Assembly: GCA_903813345.2 (NCBI GenBank)
Contig: CAIIXF020000012.1
Coordinates: forward strand, 28,966,684 to 29,030,683
Direction of reading: 5' to 3'
DNA length: 64,000 nt
Origin: Owenia fusiformis
Taxonomy: Eukaryota; Annelida; Polychaeta; Sabellida; Oweniidae
Shown piece by piece: positions 10,651-22,889 of the stretch. The notes below the pieces were generated by a model. That model searched no databases. It was not told where the DNA came from and worked only from the letters and a program-made list of their open reading frames with translations. The position numbers and the translations under genes are program-made. Position 1 is the stretch's first letter, and the number at the start of each line of letters is the position of its first letter.

Positions 10651-12541
10651 GTATTGATGACAGAGCAATATAAGTAATACTTTAATCTCTAAGTTTTTTC
10701 AATTTCAATGAAATGAGTTTTGTTCACTGATAACTAATCCGATTGTTAGAGTTAATCCGTTTGTTAGAGTGAATGGATTAATATCTAGAGCCGATTGTTT
10801 TATTTTCCACAAAAATAATAATTTGCAAATTAAGTTTTTCATATTTGTTTAATTGTATAAAATCCCTCTTTCTGTGATTAACATTGTTTTAAAATTTGGA
10901 TTTAATCGATAAACTCATTGGAAAGATATTTATTTGATTTTTAATTGATGACTTTTCACATTTTTACTCCATTGTTAACATTAATTTAAAACAAGTTAAA
11001 TTTCTTTCTTCTAAACATTTATTTGAAGATATTTTTCAAGTAGAAATAGAACAGTCAAAATAAAATGTGTGTGACATGTGTAAGTAATAGAGATGAGAAG
11101 GCCAGTAGAACGGTTAATCCTATCAACTGCCATGCTGTGCATTTTTTGTTTTGTTTGGTTAAGTAATTAACCAGATGGATTGTACATCAAGTTTGACGAG
11201 AATAATCGAGTATAATATTTTTTAGAACCCAAATAATACAATATAATTTGATATATTCTGCTTAGATTGGAAAATACTAGAAAATAATATTTTTTAGAAT
11301 AGAAAAAAATCTAAATAGACTGCAATCATCAGTTTGGATTGATAAATATGACCAAATAATATTTTAGAAAGACAGAATAAATATAAATTGGCGCAAATAA
11401 TTCTAAAAAAAGAATATTATACAGGGAATAAAACATTCTGCTACATTTTCTTATTGAGATAATCGGATTTGGTAAATGTTTATATGTACAAATAATATAT
11501 TTGGATCTCACTTATTTCTAATTATATTATATTAATCTCTATATAATGTAGTATATTATGCTGATTATATTTTTTTCCTTCATAATATAATATAATAATT
11601 ACAATACTGAATGGAAATACTGTATTATTACGCATCTTTTTACACAAATATCCGAAGATAAAACAAATTTTTATATATTATTTTATCGATTTCACCAAGT
11701 GTATCCTGCTTGTGACAAGAGGAAAAATGTTTCACAATATGTTATGCCTTGCGGCAAAGTAAAGATACATTTCTGGGACGACGTTTTTTGCATCTTAAGA
11801 TTTTAGAAAAACAATTAATTCACAAAAATACAGTTGAATAACATACTGGAAAACGTATCCACATATAACACGATGACACGCAGTTTAAATAACAGTTAAC
11901 TGGCTTTTTTTGTAATATATCAATGTAACATTTTCGAAGGGAAACTTACATGCTCCCTGTACGTTGATAGATTTACTGAAATGTATCGTGTATTGCATTG
12001 AGTTTTGCTTCACTGCGCCCACTATTATCTATCTTTGCCTATAGTGGTTTTTTGCCAACAATATTCTAGAAACTGCTCGATGAATCAATTCTATGTCTGG
12101 TAGAATACTAGAAATAAATGTAAAATGTATTTTACGTTCAGAAATATGGAATTAAACCCACGTCCTCCATTTGCAACTTAGCTGTACCCTGTTCCCCTTT
12201 TAAACGTGGTCACGTGGTAGGGTAGTGTGACACTATATAAAATCAAATTACACTTGACTAACTCAATCCCGAAGATGAATAAAACTAAAATTACACTGGA
12301 CTAAGTTGTCACCGTCGAATATCATTCGCTATTTCATAGACATGTGTACAGCCATTGAATTACTTATTTCCTAATCACGTGTAGTACATAGACCAATATA
12401 TCAGGGAGTGAGAAATATGACAGAGATATAACAATCATGAAAGCCACCAAAATTGTAATTATAAGTAATTCAAAAATTGGACATTAGGGGGTTGCATTCA
12501 ATGTGCTTCATATATAGCACAAGATACATGCTTTTGTCTTT

Positions 12542-12713
12542 AACACCGGTGTAAAAGGGTAGGAGGTCCTATCAAATTATGGTCCTACTCTCCATTGATT
12601 TATATGGTGACCTAAATACAACTCTCCCTCATTATCTTATACACAATCAGGGCCAGTAAGGGCCGTTAAGAGGGGACCATAATCCCTGGGGGACCATCAT
12701 TTCTTTCACACCT
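12542..12713 (+). repeat. Dispersed repeat, copy 1 of an inverted pair
   Basis: Runs from ACACCGGTGTAAAAGGGTAG to CATTTCTTTCACACCTG. A reverse-complement copy lies at 16117-16285. TIR-like ends (ACACCGG and CACACC) suggest a mobile element about 170 bp long. It sits just beyond the stop of the GMC gene, probably in its 3' UTR or flank. Confidence 0.65.
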
Positions 12714-12761
12714 GTCTAAGGGTCTATAGTTTTAATCTGTAGAATCCCAGAGGAGCAATGT

Positions 12762-15700
12762 TTAGACAGTCTTTCTACCAAGGATCATATCTGCTGCTTT
12801 CTCGGCAATCATGATAGTAGGAGCGTTAGTGTTACCAGACACAACAAACGGCATAATAGAGGCGTCAGCTACTCTCAGGTTCTTGATACCCTTTACCCTG
12901 AAAATTTTAACTATACGTCAGTAGTAAGTAAAAAGGGGATTTTAAATAATTTGAATACCGATCCCTATGAAGGGGGGGGGGGGGTAACAAAGGGTATACG
13001 CCGTTTCTTCTTAGTTTTATCTACTAATTATTCAGAAACGAGGTGGGGGACTTCACTAACATACGGAACTAGCATAAAAGAAATATCTCGTATGTACCTC
13101 AATTCGGGATCAACTACAGAGTTCTTGTCATTGTCAGGTCCCATTCTACAGGTTGATGTGGGGTGAAACAGAGTCCATGCATTTGCTCTAATGAAACACG
13201 ACCAATAGTCGTCACTGTTAAACGAATGCTCTTTACAATGCGGATGATGCGATTTCACAAGTTCAAATCCTCCCTTTTCGAATGCCTTTGTTTTGGCCAA
13301 CTGATCAACGATAACACGTATTCCTATAAACATTACAAAAGAGTGAGTTTGTGGGAGGTAATGGTGCTGATATTTATGTTTTTAAAAGCCTGATTAGTCG
13401 AAGAGACCAGGGCTTCGTTTTTTAACTGCCCATGGGCTATTGCATTGCATAATATATAGTCTTCTCCCTAGGTATCACGAAAAAGAACAATGAGCCCATG
13501 CATTGCAAATTACATGTTGGCACGTTTTCAAAACACAGTTCATCCAAGCACACCTAAACTTCTAATTACGCTGTGGCAACCTTGTCGGCTCCTCGCGAGT
13601 GTCAACTAATTCACTAGCACCGCGGGCATACAAAAATGCATGTACTGATATGCTTTCAAAGATGCTTTTGTATTTACCTGCTACTATGTGTTTAACATCT
13701 ATGGGGTCTTCAAAGAAATTAGGCTGTATCAGAGGGTGGTCAAAAGGATCTGTAGTTTGCAGCCTGACTGTTCCATTTGTGGCTGGGTGAAGAAGAGTTA
13801 CCAATAATGATGCGCCATATTTGTCATCATTGTCATTGTCGGAATACAAAGCGTCCCACACCTGTCAAATACAAATTATCACCACCTTGCGCTTGCCCGT
13901 AGCCAGGGGCAAGCGGAAGGTGATGATTATGATGACAATGACCCCCCCCTGGCCAAAAAATCTTTCAAAATCATGCAGTTTTTCATCATTCTGAGAACTT
14001 CTAAAGTTATTTTGGCCATTTTTGGACCAAAATTGTCACAAGTAAACCCCCCTGGAATTTTTCAAAAAGTGAACTCCCCTTGGCAAATCCTGGCTACGGG
14101 CCTGTTGCGAGCTGTTCTTGGGGTATTAGTAGAACTATTTTAGAAGGCTTATATTTTACATTACTTGGGCAATAGGTGGAGCCATGGTACCGAGTCATCG
14201 TGGCGGGCCGAAGATTTTACTATGTTGCCCTTTGAAATGAGGTTATTGGCAGACTTATATTATGTCTTAATTAAAGTGGAAGTTCTTAAATATCGTACGT
14301 TGTGAATATTTTCTCTTAGGTGCACATTTTGTTCCAGGTATTTTTTTTTATTGAAGATTGCTACAAAAGTGTCGATCTCTATCACTTATTCCTTATCAAC
14401 CGATGACTTAACTATGATACCTCGTCAGTATATCCAATGTTGTCCTTGTAATAGTCGGTGCCCGGATCGCTGCCCCATAACGTACAAAGTATGCTAAACT
14501 GTATGTAAGGAAAGTCGTGATGCTCCGGCTGATGAGGACTCTTCATGAAATATTGGAGGTTATTTATGGGATTCCTTTTTAATCCTTTATAAAATAGACG
14601 AACATGGCAATATGTTGAATTATATGTTTTGTTGTTATGTATATCAACTTTAACATCGGAACGGGTATAATACGGCCAAACAGACAAAATTGATCAATCA
14701 CTTTTAAACCATCATTTTTTAACACTATAAAACTATAAAAACAGCGTAGAAAGTCCGAAATCAAATCATTACGTAACCATTGCTTAGCCATTATATCCAC
14801 CGAAAAGATCATTTCACAAAGACAGTCAACCATTGGCTTCAACCATTGGCTGCAATGCAACCATTGACTTCAACCATTCCCATTACACTTTTTTCAATGG
14901 TTAAACAGTAATTTCTTTGCAATCATTTTTATTGAAGTTATGTTAATAATCAGATAATGTTTAAACCTTCCTCAAATATTTTTAACATTAGAATTGGTTT
15001 GATTTTAACCAGCAAGAGAAGCAATTTAGGTTTCTCTCAAGTAGAGTACAAAATAATACATGTTATATAGACCATCTACAGTATTGGTAAGCTGGGTATA
15101 TTTAGTCAATTCTTATTTAAATGAGTTGGCCATCAAAAACTACGTCAGCCGTTAGTTGAATTCGAGAATGCTACCTAAATAAAGACTGATGTTAATTCCA
15201 TGAAAATCGCTATACTCGATTGTTGTTTACGTCGTCTATAAAGCATTGGCATTTTCAATGGTTGCAAACCAGTCTGTATGACAATGGTCTTTAATCATTG
15301 CACAAATGAACAGTGATTATGTAATAGTCGGCGTTCAAAGTTGTTTTGATACGATAATATTCATGAATATATAAGGTATGACGTTTTGGAATATTTGGAA
15401 AGGTGTTTTAAAATGCTGTCCATGACAAACATGTCAGTTTAGAGCGTTCGTTTTTAGAAAATGGGGGCAGATTAAGGAGGGGGATGGGTGCGGAAACTTG
15501 ATACAAAATTGAATCTTTCAAGACAACGTTGTTAATAAGTTGAAAATGTGCCAGAATGTTTTTTTGTTTTGTGATCGATATATATCTGCTATTTTGACCA
15601 AACTCAAGCATAGGCTACCTGTTCCGAAAAATTTGTACTTGAAATATTCTTTGAGGCTTTGTGCTTCTGTATCCGTGTACGCATGCGCCTTTGTGTAGAA

Positions 15701-18700
15701 CCTCACAGCGTCGGATGTAGGATGGTCCTGCATGTTTTCACCCACCGGTAGGTCTGCGACGACGGGCACCTAGAGAGAAGTTTAAGGTGCATCAGTATAT
15801 TGTACGCTCCTTAATATTCATTTCAACCTCGGGAATTCAGTAAGGAAAAAATCTGGCTCTTATATAGCGCCATGTTGGTAAAAAACGAAGAGATTGCATT
15901 GTGGTGTATTTGACACTAAAATTCAGAGCTGGAACGATACCGGATTTTAATGCAAAATCAAGTTAGATTTTTGACAGTTCTACTTGTAGCAAGTGTCATT
16001 TCTGAACTTTTGGCGCTATTTTGGCATCGAAACTAATGTTATTCAGGCAACTAAGTGACCTTTAAACAGCACCAAAAGTATGAATATAGAATTGACTACT
16101 AGTAAGTGATGACCCGGTGTGAAAGAAATGATGGTCCCCCAGGGCTTATGGTCCCCTTTCTTAACGGCCCTTGCTGGCCCTGATTGCGTATAAGATAACA
16201 AGGGAAAAAGTTGTATTGAGGTAGCCATACAAATCAATGGAAAGTAGGACCATAGTTTGAAAGGACCTCCTACCCTTTTACACCGGCTATTATATAATTG
16301 CACTGCATACTAACCCCTAACTCTTCTAAATGTTTCTTCGGTCCAATGCCAGAGAGTAGTAAGATATGCGGTGAGCCTATAGCTCCACCTGATAAAATCA
16401 CCTCTTTCCTTGCTTTGACCTCTCCCTTCACCAAATCTCTAACGTAAGACACACCCACGGCCTTCTTATCTTCCAATAAAACCTGAAGTTGCAATATCAG
16501 TTTAGTTTTAAACCGATTTCAGTGAGGACAAGAACACAGTTAGTTGCACCTAATATACAAGCTGCGGAAAATCACTATTTTACTTTGGTGATTGACAGTA
16601 TATGAAATTTGATTTTCACCAGATTTGCACACGTCTGGTCTTGATTTACTGAACAAACCAAAATAAAGTTCATTATACCTATATCTATTATATTGCCATT
16701 TGAATTTTATCAATATCATTATTGTTAGGTGATTCATTGGTGATTTTACATTACTTTTGTCACATGTGCTCTAGTTGCAACGTGGAGGTTTTTTCTGCCC
16801 AAGGCCGGGTAAAGGAAAGCGTCAGCTGAACTAGATCGGACGCCATTGCCATCTACCGTTGCTTGAGAAAATGCGAAACCTAAAATGGTTTCAGATTTAT
16901 ATTCACATAGTATGTATTGTCACCTATAAAATGAAGCATTGTACATCTTTTGTCCTAACTCACTTATGCACAGTACTCACATCACATTACTCACTACACA
17001 GTACTCGCATCACATTACTCACTGCACAGTACTCACACCACATTACTCACTACACAGTACTCGCATCACATTACTCACTGCACAGTACTCACTTATGCAC
17101 AGTACTCGCATCACATTACTCACTGCACAGTACTCACTACACAGTACTCATTTATGCAAAATACTCGCATCACATTACTCACTACACAGTACTCACTTAT
17201 TCACAGTACTCACAACACATTACTCCTACACAGTACTCACATCATATTACCCACTGCACAATTCTCACATCATATTACCCACTACACAGCACTCATATCA
17301 CATTACTCACTACACATTTTACCACATCATAGTGAGTCTTAGAACAGTACTTATACTCATTTGAGGTCAATTTACTCAACTCAATGCCTTCTTTGCAAAT
17401 TTTTCATTACGTGATTCTCTCTTCAACTTACCAAACTGATTTTCGCCATTTAGATCTTCAGTTGTTTGTAGTCCTGCCTCAATAGCTGCATCGTACACAT
17501 ACTGGAGGCTTTCAATTCTGTCTACAGGCGACACCTGAAGTGGCCCTGTTGTACTATGGTAATCTACAACAAGAAACCGAGAGAATCAAGCTATAACTTT
17601 ATCTATATATAACGATACCGGCGAATGGGACAGTATGCGGCCCACACAACTATGTATTTTCAAAGTTTAGACCATATATCAACAGTGGCCCTTGTCTCAT
17701 TTATATAAGATTTGGAAATAATGGACAAACGATTTATATTTCTAAGAAGAGTTAATATAACATAGTATAACTTTATCTATATATAACGATACCGGCGAAT
17801 AGGGCAGTGTGTGGCCCACAAAACTATGTATTTTCAAAGTTTAGACCTTATATTAACAGTGGCCCTTGTCTCATTTATATAAGATTTGGAAATAATGGAC
17901 AAACGTTTTATATTTTTAAGAAGAGTTAGTATTACATTTTGATCCCTTTTTGATTCCTCTCCTTTTGAATATTTCAGGTGTAGGTGATAAAATCATGTCA
18001 AATATCAAATTCTAACTCGTAAATTGTTTGAGAAGAAAAGTGAACCTAACATTTATTAGGCTATGCTATACCTGAGACTAACATAAAATTTTATGTTAGT
18101 CTCAGGCTATACGCGCAAAACCTTAAGTTTTTTGTGACATACGCGCTTTGAATTAAAGACATATACGTGCTTGTTGGCATCTGAAATAAATGAAACGCAC
18201 TCCCATGATATTACATTGAAAAAATCTTGAAAATAAAGGTAGCTGTTGATACTGTTTCATATACTTGATTTAGCTAGAGCCGGATCTAGATGTGATATAG
18301 ATTTCTTGAAGTAGGGTAGGACATCATCGTAGCTCCAACCAGTGTTGCCCATGTCTGCCCACATGTTGTAGTCATTCTTGTTGCCTCGGCAATATTGGTT
18401 GTAGTTGTGTGAGCTACAGCCTCCTAACACCTTACCCCGCGTCCATCTACTCGCCTGGAATTATACAATCGTATTATAATCACATGTGACCGATATCCGA
18501 ATGCGCGGCGGGCAGGCATGTGGACGGACGCTACATAAACCTTGTCACCAAATTCCTGGAAACTGCTTATCAAACCAACCTGAAATTTTTACAGATGCAC
18601 GAGAAGACAAGTATGGTGGCAAGATCTGATAGTTTTAGAGGGTAGCAGTGTATACAGGCTTCTATTTCTTATTTGGGAGAAGCGTCTGTTATAATTCATC

Positions 18701-20349
18701 GTATTTTGTAAGTACATCTAGACTCGGCAAACACAACAGATTCACATCACAAATGAATTGTTTACAAGCCATGTTGTCCCGCAACAGAATTTTAATGAGG
18801 CTACGAAATATGATTTGCGAATTATTCTCGCACAGTTGGTGTCGTTACGGCATCCCAGCAACAGAACTGGTGCTGGTATTTTGTTAATTGTGCATCAGTT
18901 ATATGTTCAAATGTCCATGTGAGGTATGGCAAGTGATTTTAGACAGTCATATCTTTAACCACGAGTACTTTCTGAGCACAAATACAGTGGTTTTTATTAA
19001 AACAATATGTTTTCTTTCAAGTGAAGTCCCCATGATGATAAGAATATTAATCAAACTCGTTTAATAATTCGAGAAATTATGAACAGAGACCCCATGTCAA
19101 CAATTTTTCCAAAATGATTTTTCTAAAAGAGGATCTTTTTCTGATTTTTATTGCATGAAAAGATTATTCAACAAGGGGTCTAGTTTTGAAGACACAAAAT
19201 TTCGATGACCCAAATTATGCTAGCTGAAAACAATGGATAGCATGAGTTTTCCCTGGGAAAATAACACGGGATATGTGGTTTTTAACTTAATAGCGCATTT
19301 TAAACACCATCCCCATTTTAGGAATTGTTAATATAGTGTAGGAGAAACTTTTCACATGATTAAATTTAGAAAAATTTATCTAATTTATATTATTTCCATC
19401 ACAGGTTGCGAAATACATGTATTACCTGAGAGTGTAGGTGTATTACACAGCATTTGCCATATTGTCCTGTCGCGTATGTAATGAATGTACAAATGAATGT
19501 ACTGTGTGAATGCGATGCAAAAAGCGAAATTAAATGTTTTCATTTTTAAGCAAGAAAATGACAAAAAAACAGAAATAGCTCTTTAAAATTCAGTTCGTCT
19601 AATAACTGCTCTGTACTATTTAAAATGTTACTTTAGTTACTTTAGTATGATATATTATATTACACCAAGGGCGAACGTAATACCCGGGGGCACCCTAGCC
19701 AGAAGGCTACTCGTTCGGATGTCGTTTCGTTTCGTTCGGTACACGCTACACAGGTCCTAGGTATTAAATAAGCCCTTGATCATACCCTTGGCTTAGTGCT
19801 ACCTTGTCTTTCAAGCCACTACAGCAATGCTTCTGTGGAACAGTTCTGTACTCCCAGTCTATGATGGTCCTTTGGGGTTGTGCGGCCTCTGACGGAACAG
19901 GCATAGTGTGATGCCACTCGATACCAGCCTCTCACAGGAGGACACTCGTCCCCTCATCCTCCGAGAGTCTAGCGGCCAACACTGCACCTGCTGAACCCCC
20001 GCCAACTGTAAGTGGGGAAATCGTTATCAATAATAACGAGGCATTAATATGCAAAATGTCACCACCTGCAATTGGTTATAGACGCCGAACACAAAACGTC
20101 GAAGTTCAACCGCCACCACAAAAAGATTGGAGAGTAACAATATGTCACCACTTGTGTTGGTGACATAAACATGAGAGACTAATTGCGATTGGAGAAATTG
20201 ATGGACAGTCGACACTTACCAATTATATAATCATACTCATTCTCCAATACATCTTTTATCCTTGAACTTATTGGAACTTTTTCTTCCCGTACGAGTAGAT
20301 AGGCTATTGCAACTGCAGCTATTAAACACGCGTTTTGAAACGACAGCAT
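12762..20349 (-). CDS. GMC-family FAD oxidoreductase (choline/glucose dehydrogenase-like), 11 exons, one in-frame TGA
   Basis: Coding exons, 5' to 3': 20349-20220, 20005-19803, 18454-18265, 17563-17432, 16879-16755, 16482-16315, 15769-15619, 14584-14421, 13861-13678, 13323-13098 and 12897-12762. All splice sites are GT-AG and the phases join to exactly 603 codons. Residues 1-25 are hydrophobic, a signal or anchor. Then come VGGGSAG (44-50, FAD binding), [12 protein letters not shown] (117-128), [18 protein letters not shown] (291-308), HPTSTCRMG (536-544, catalytic His) and NTNAPTIM (580-587, second catalytic position), with a normal C terminus. Enzymes of this family oxidise alcohols, sugars or choline using FAD; the substrate cannot be told here. 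Codon 68, in VLLxEAG where the family usually has Leu, is TGA (19934-19932). It is therefore either a recent pseudogene, a null allele or a sequence error. Exon 8 has the weakest acceptor and least conserved start. Confidence 0.88.
13892..14104 (-). mobile_element. MITE-A copy in an intron of the GMC gene
   Basis: Full length in reverse: CTTGCCCGTAGCCAGGG, then TCTTTCAAAATCATGCAG, TTGTCACAAGT and CAAATCCTGGCTACGGGCC. TTGCG flanks both sides, supporting a 5-bp target duplication. It lies between exons 8 and 9. Confidence 0.8.
16117..16285 (-). repeat. Dispersed repeat, copy 2 of the inverted pair
   Basis: Reverse complement of 12542-12713 with moderate divergence, running from GTGTGAAAGAAATGATGG to CCTTTTACACCGG. 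It lies in the intron just downstream of the GSP-motif exon of the GMC gene. Confidence 0.65.
16960..17330. repeat. Minisatellite of CACAGTACTC / CATCACATTACTCACT units
   Basis: About a dozen copies of a roughly 27-bp unit mixing ACAGTACTC and CATCACATTACTCACT. Several long open frames arise from the repeat alone and are not genes. It lies in a GMC intron. Confidence 0.85.
17590..17936. repeat. Tandem duplication of about 174 bp in a GMC intron
   Basis: Two adjacent, almost identical blocks, each from ATAACTTTATCTATATATAA to TAAGAAGAGTTA, with TACCGGCGAATRGG and CAGTGGCCCTTGTCTC inside. Few differences, so a fairly young duplication. Confidence 0.85.
18071..18106. repeat. Perfect 36-bp palindrome
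   Basis: CCTGAGACTAACATAAAA is followed at once by its exact reverse complement, with no spacer. It lies in the GMC intron after exon 3. Confidence 0.9.
18905..19200 (+). repeat. Dispersed repeat, copy 1
   Basis: Shares order and wording with 45628-45870: TATGGCAAGTGATTTTAGAC, GAGTACTTTCTG, TTTTTATTAAAACAAT, GACCCCATGTCA and TTTTTATTGCATGAAAA. Ends not defined. No ORF common to both. Confidence 0.65.
20040..20180 (+). repeat. Dispersed repeat with CGCCGAAC units, copy 1
   Basis: Holds AATATGCAAAATGTCACCACCTG-like sequence, GACGCCGAACAC, AAGTTCAACCGCC, TTGGAGA, ACAATATGTCACCAC and GGTGACATAA. Relatives are at 34205-34335 and 34500-34575. It lies in GMC intron 1. Confidence 0.5.
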
Positions 20350-21980
20350 TGTGCAGCTTTTTAAGACAGCAATGTAGATATTAAACTGTGAGCAAATGTT
20401 ACAGTCCAGGTATCAGTGAACGTATTGTTTTGCAGATGTTGTTACTTTGGCTATACAACATACAAGAGCGAGGTTATTATAACCGGTATGCGCTACATCC
20501 CGTCGTAACTGTCCCATAAACCATAGAAATGAATAGCGGAGGAGATAAAAATCAAAATTACCTCTTCTGCACATTCACCTACGTTTGTAGCATGTAATGA
20601 AAATGCATATACAGGCCAACAAAAACAGCAGTTTGTAATTAATCGAACACAACCCAGGCCCGTATCCAAGAGTTGCCAAGGGGCTTCACTTCACTTTTTA
20701 TTCCAGGGGGTTCACTTTTACCGAAAAAGGCCAAAAGCACATGAAAAGTGCTCAGAAATGGTGAAAACCTCTATGATTTTGAAAGAATTTTCGACCTCCC
20801 CACAACCCACCCCTGGCTACGGGCCTGCAACCCCCCCCCCCAACCCCTTATGGTCAACGCCTTTCCCCACAATCTTTGGTTTATTGTTTCCTTAGCTTGA
20901 TATTCAATAATGTTCCCCTCATATTCAATTGAAGAGAATTGGCAGTGGCAGCTATTATTAAGAGCATCATCCGTTGCCTTGCATGAACCAATTTGGTAAC
21001 AATATTACCGACGTGTTTAAGACTACGAGCAGCTAATGGAGCTTGAATATTTTTCTTAACTGATGTTCTTCTTCGGCATCAGAAATAGTTAGTGCTTTAT
21101 CAATAATAAACTTCACTTAATAACATCATATGTACTGACGATCACATTTGTTATATATCCTTTAGGCAGTTATCGTTTTTTATTTATCTAATATTTATTT
21201 TTTGTGGCTCAGTCAATTTGACATTATGAGCCATTTTTACAGACAGGTATCCAATATAGGTGACACTTATTATATGTAATTACATAGTATTGTGTAATAG
21301 TCCACAAGTTGACAAGTGGAAATTAGCTCCAATAATTGAGGTTTTAAAAAGTATGACAACTTTTCCATATTTTGAAGTTTTTTGCGAATGTAGACAAATG
21401 AGATTATTTCAATAAGGCTTACCATCTCTTCTATTCACTGGTTTACAATTGTCTTCTATACAGAGTACAATTAGTCCTCTGGAGACCTGGCCCTGTAGTA
21501 TTGGCCCCCGAACAAGCTGTGAAATATTATCTCCATTTCTGCAGGGTAAGGTCATTAGTTTTACTGAAATGATCTGTTATATATCTTTTTATAGGTAAAT
21601 AAGTCGAGTTTCACGGAATGATCTTTTGCAAGGGGTGTAATGAAGTATTGATAAATACACAATTTTTAATGCAACTGACCAAATAGTTTTGACATACTTG
21701 ATTTCCTGAAAAATCTAATAAACGTGGGATGTTTGTTCAATCAATTATTAATTAATTATATAATGATTAAATTATCGTCAAAATTCAAAACCAATCATTA
21801 AAGGCCCCATGTAAAGTTTAACCAACTTTCAGTTTGGATTATTTATGAGATATGTCAGTATCTTCATTTAAATAATGTGGACATCTGGGCTTGTTTATCT
21901 ATTTATGCTAATGTACTGATGGCTATGTGAGATATTCATCAGGTCACATGGTCAATCCAGTCAGTCAGTCAGTCAGTCTC
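20350..21980. other. 5' flank of the GMC gene
   Basis: The GMC promoter must lie here, reading leftwards. No convincing TATA box was picked out. It contains one MITE-A copy (20655-20827) and otherwise AT-rich sequence; a GTCA microsatellite (about 21958-21978) closes the stretch. No gene seen. Confidence 0.5.
20655..20827 (+). mobile_element. MITE-A copy
   Basis: CAGGCCCGTATCC to CCTGGCTACGGGCCTG, with AAAAGTGCTCAGAAATGG inside. CAACC flanks both ends, a likely 5-bp target duplication. Confidence 0.8.
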
Positions 21981-22796
21981 TAACCCTATTATCACACCAA
22001 ACTAGTTTTCACTACGTTCTCGAAAACGGGCTTCAGCTGTGTGCAAACGGACTGGACGTACTTAGAACCGTTTGGGGTCTATTTACAAACTTCATCGAAC
22101 GCACTCGAACGGGTAGGTCCTCTAGAACTTAGAACATGCTCAAAATGTTCTCGTGGTCGATAGTTCTACAATTAGAACGAGTGACAACGTACTAACGACG
22201 AGCTGGACGTACTACGAACGGAACCGTCGTACTTCAATCCTACTAGGGACGTTTTAACAACGAGTTGTACTGTCTGAGGACGTATTGAGAACGAGGTAGA
22301 ACTAGTTGCAAACGGTTTAAACTGATTAAGAACGACTGCTTATGAACGAGTTAGCAAAAATATAGCTATCACACCAAACAAGTTGCCACTGCGTTCTTCA
22401 AAACTGGTTTTAAACTGTGTGCGAACGGAATGAACGTAGCTGCAACTTTCTAAGGACTATTTACGAACTTCATGAACGTTCTCAGACGGGAAGGTGATTT
22501 TAGAATTTTGAAATGATTACAAATTCGATGGCGACCATACCGTTCTGTAATGAGGTCACGATGACCTTCTAGACTAAGGGACGCGTTATACGACGTTGCA
22601 CACTGATGTGGTGCGACCTGAACGAACTGCGAATGAGATGGACGTATTGAAGACTGTTTATGAACGAAGAAGCTAATTATTTTAGACATATTTCCCGACC
22701 ACAGCCAGATTGAGCCCGTTTTATGACGTTTTCGTAGGACTGGCAAGAAAGCCCCAAGAAAGGGTAAGAACTAGTTTGGTGTGATAGGGGGTTAGC
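21981..22796. mobile_element. Inverted-repeat element with ATCACACCAAACTAGTT ends
   Basis: Left end AACCCTATTATCACACCAAA followed by CTAGTT; right end AACTAGTTTGGTGTGATAGG followed by GGGTTA, its inverse with small changes. A third, internal end-like copy starts near 22365 (TATCACACCAAACAAGTT), so the element is partly self-duplicated. The inside is unusually rich in GAACG and CGTAC words for this AT-rich region. No transposase seen, so non-autonomous. Confidence 0.75.
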
Positions 22797-22889
22797 AGCT
22801 TACATGTAGCACTAGGCAGTTATATGCGCTAGCTTTTTCTTTGAAGTTTTTAAGATATATACAGTGAATATATAGTTTAACAGTAAAGT

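Larger units (their letters stand above)
7625..11000 (+). repeat. Four diverged direct copies of a long AT-rich block
   Basis: Copies begin near 7630, 8184, 9280 and 10680. Each holds, in order, a TTTAATCYCTAATTATTCAA-like start, AATCTGTTTGTTAG, ATGATTAACATTGTG, TTAATTTTTAATCAA, TTTTACTCCATTG and (not in the last) ACAAACAACA and CTTACACAG. Copies 1 and 3 end beside CATTACGCATTTTA. MITE-A fragments lie at the joints, and the palindrome at 9707 separates copies 3 and 4. No ORF crosses the block. Confidence 0.75.
6562..12236. mobile_element. Possible 5.7-kb composite element bounded by TCACACTACCCTACC
   Basis: TCACACTACCCTACC near the left end recurs as its exact reverse complement near 12217-12232. 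Beyond this 15-bp core the match is only partial. The interior holds the four-fold direct repeat, MITE-A pieces and the 850-bp palindrome, and no credible coding sequence. It could be a large non-autonomous element or a chance pair of shared ends. This is inference. Confidence 0.3.

Noticed and set aside
6562-12236. Polinton or other large virus-like element
   Set aside because: No polymerase, integrase, ATPase or capsid-like segment is visible; only non-coding repeats.
13163-13393. Plus-strand ORFs over GMC exons (also 13599-13790)
   Set aside because: Shadows of real minus-strand exons whose protein motifs are unmistakable.
16859-17364. Long open frames of 141-157 codons
   Set aside because: They are read through the CACAGTACTC minisatellite; three frames stay open because the unit lacks stops. 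Repeat-driven composition, not a protein.
19932-19934. TGA read as selenocysteine
   Set aside because: The family has Leu, not Cys or Sec, at this place, and the position is in the FAD-binding fold rather than a redox site.
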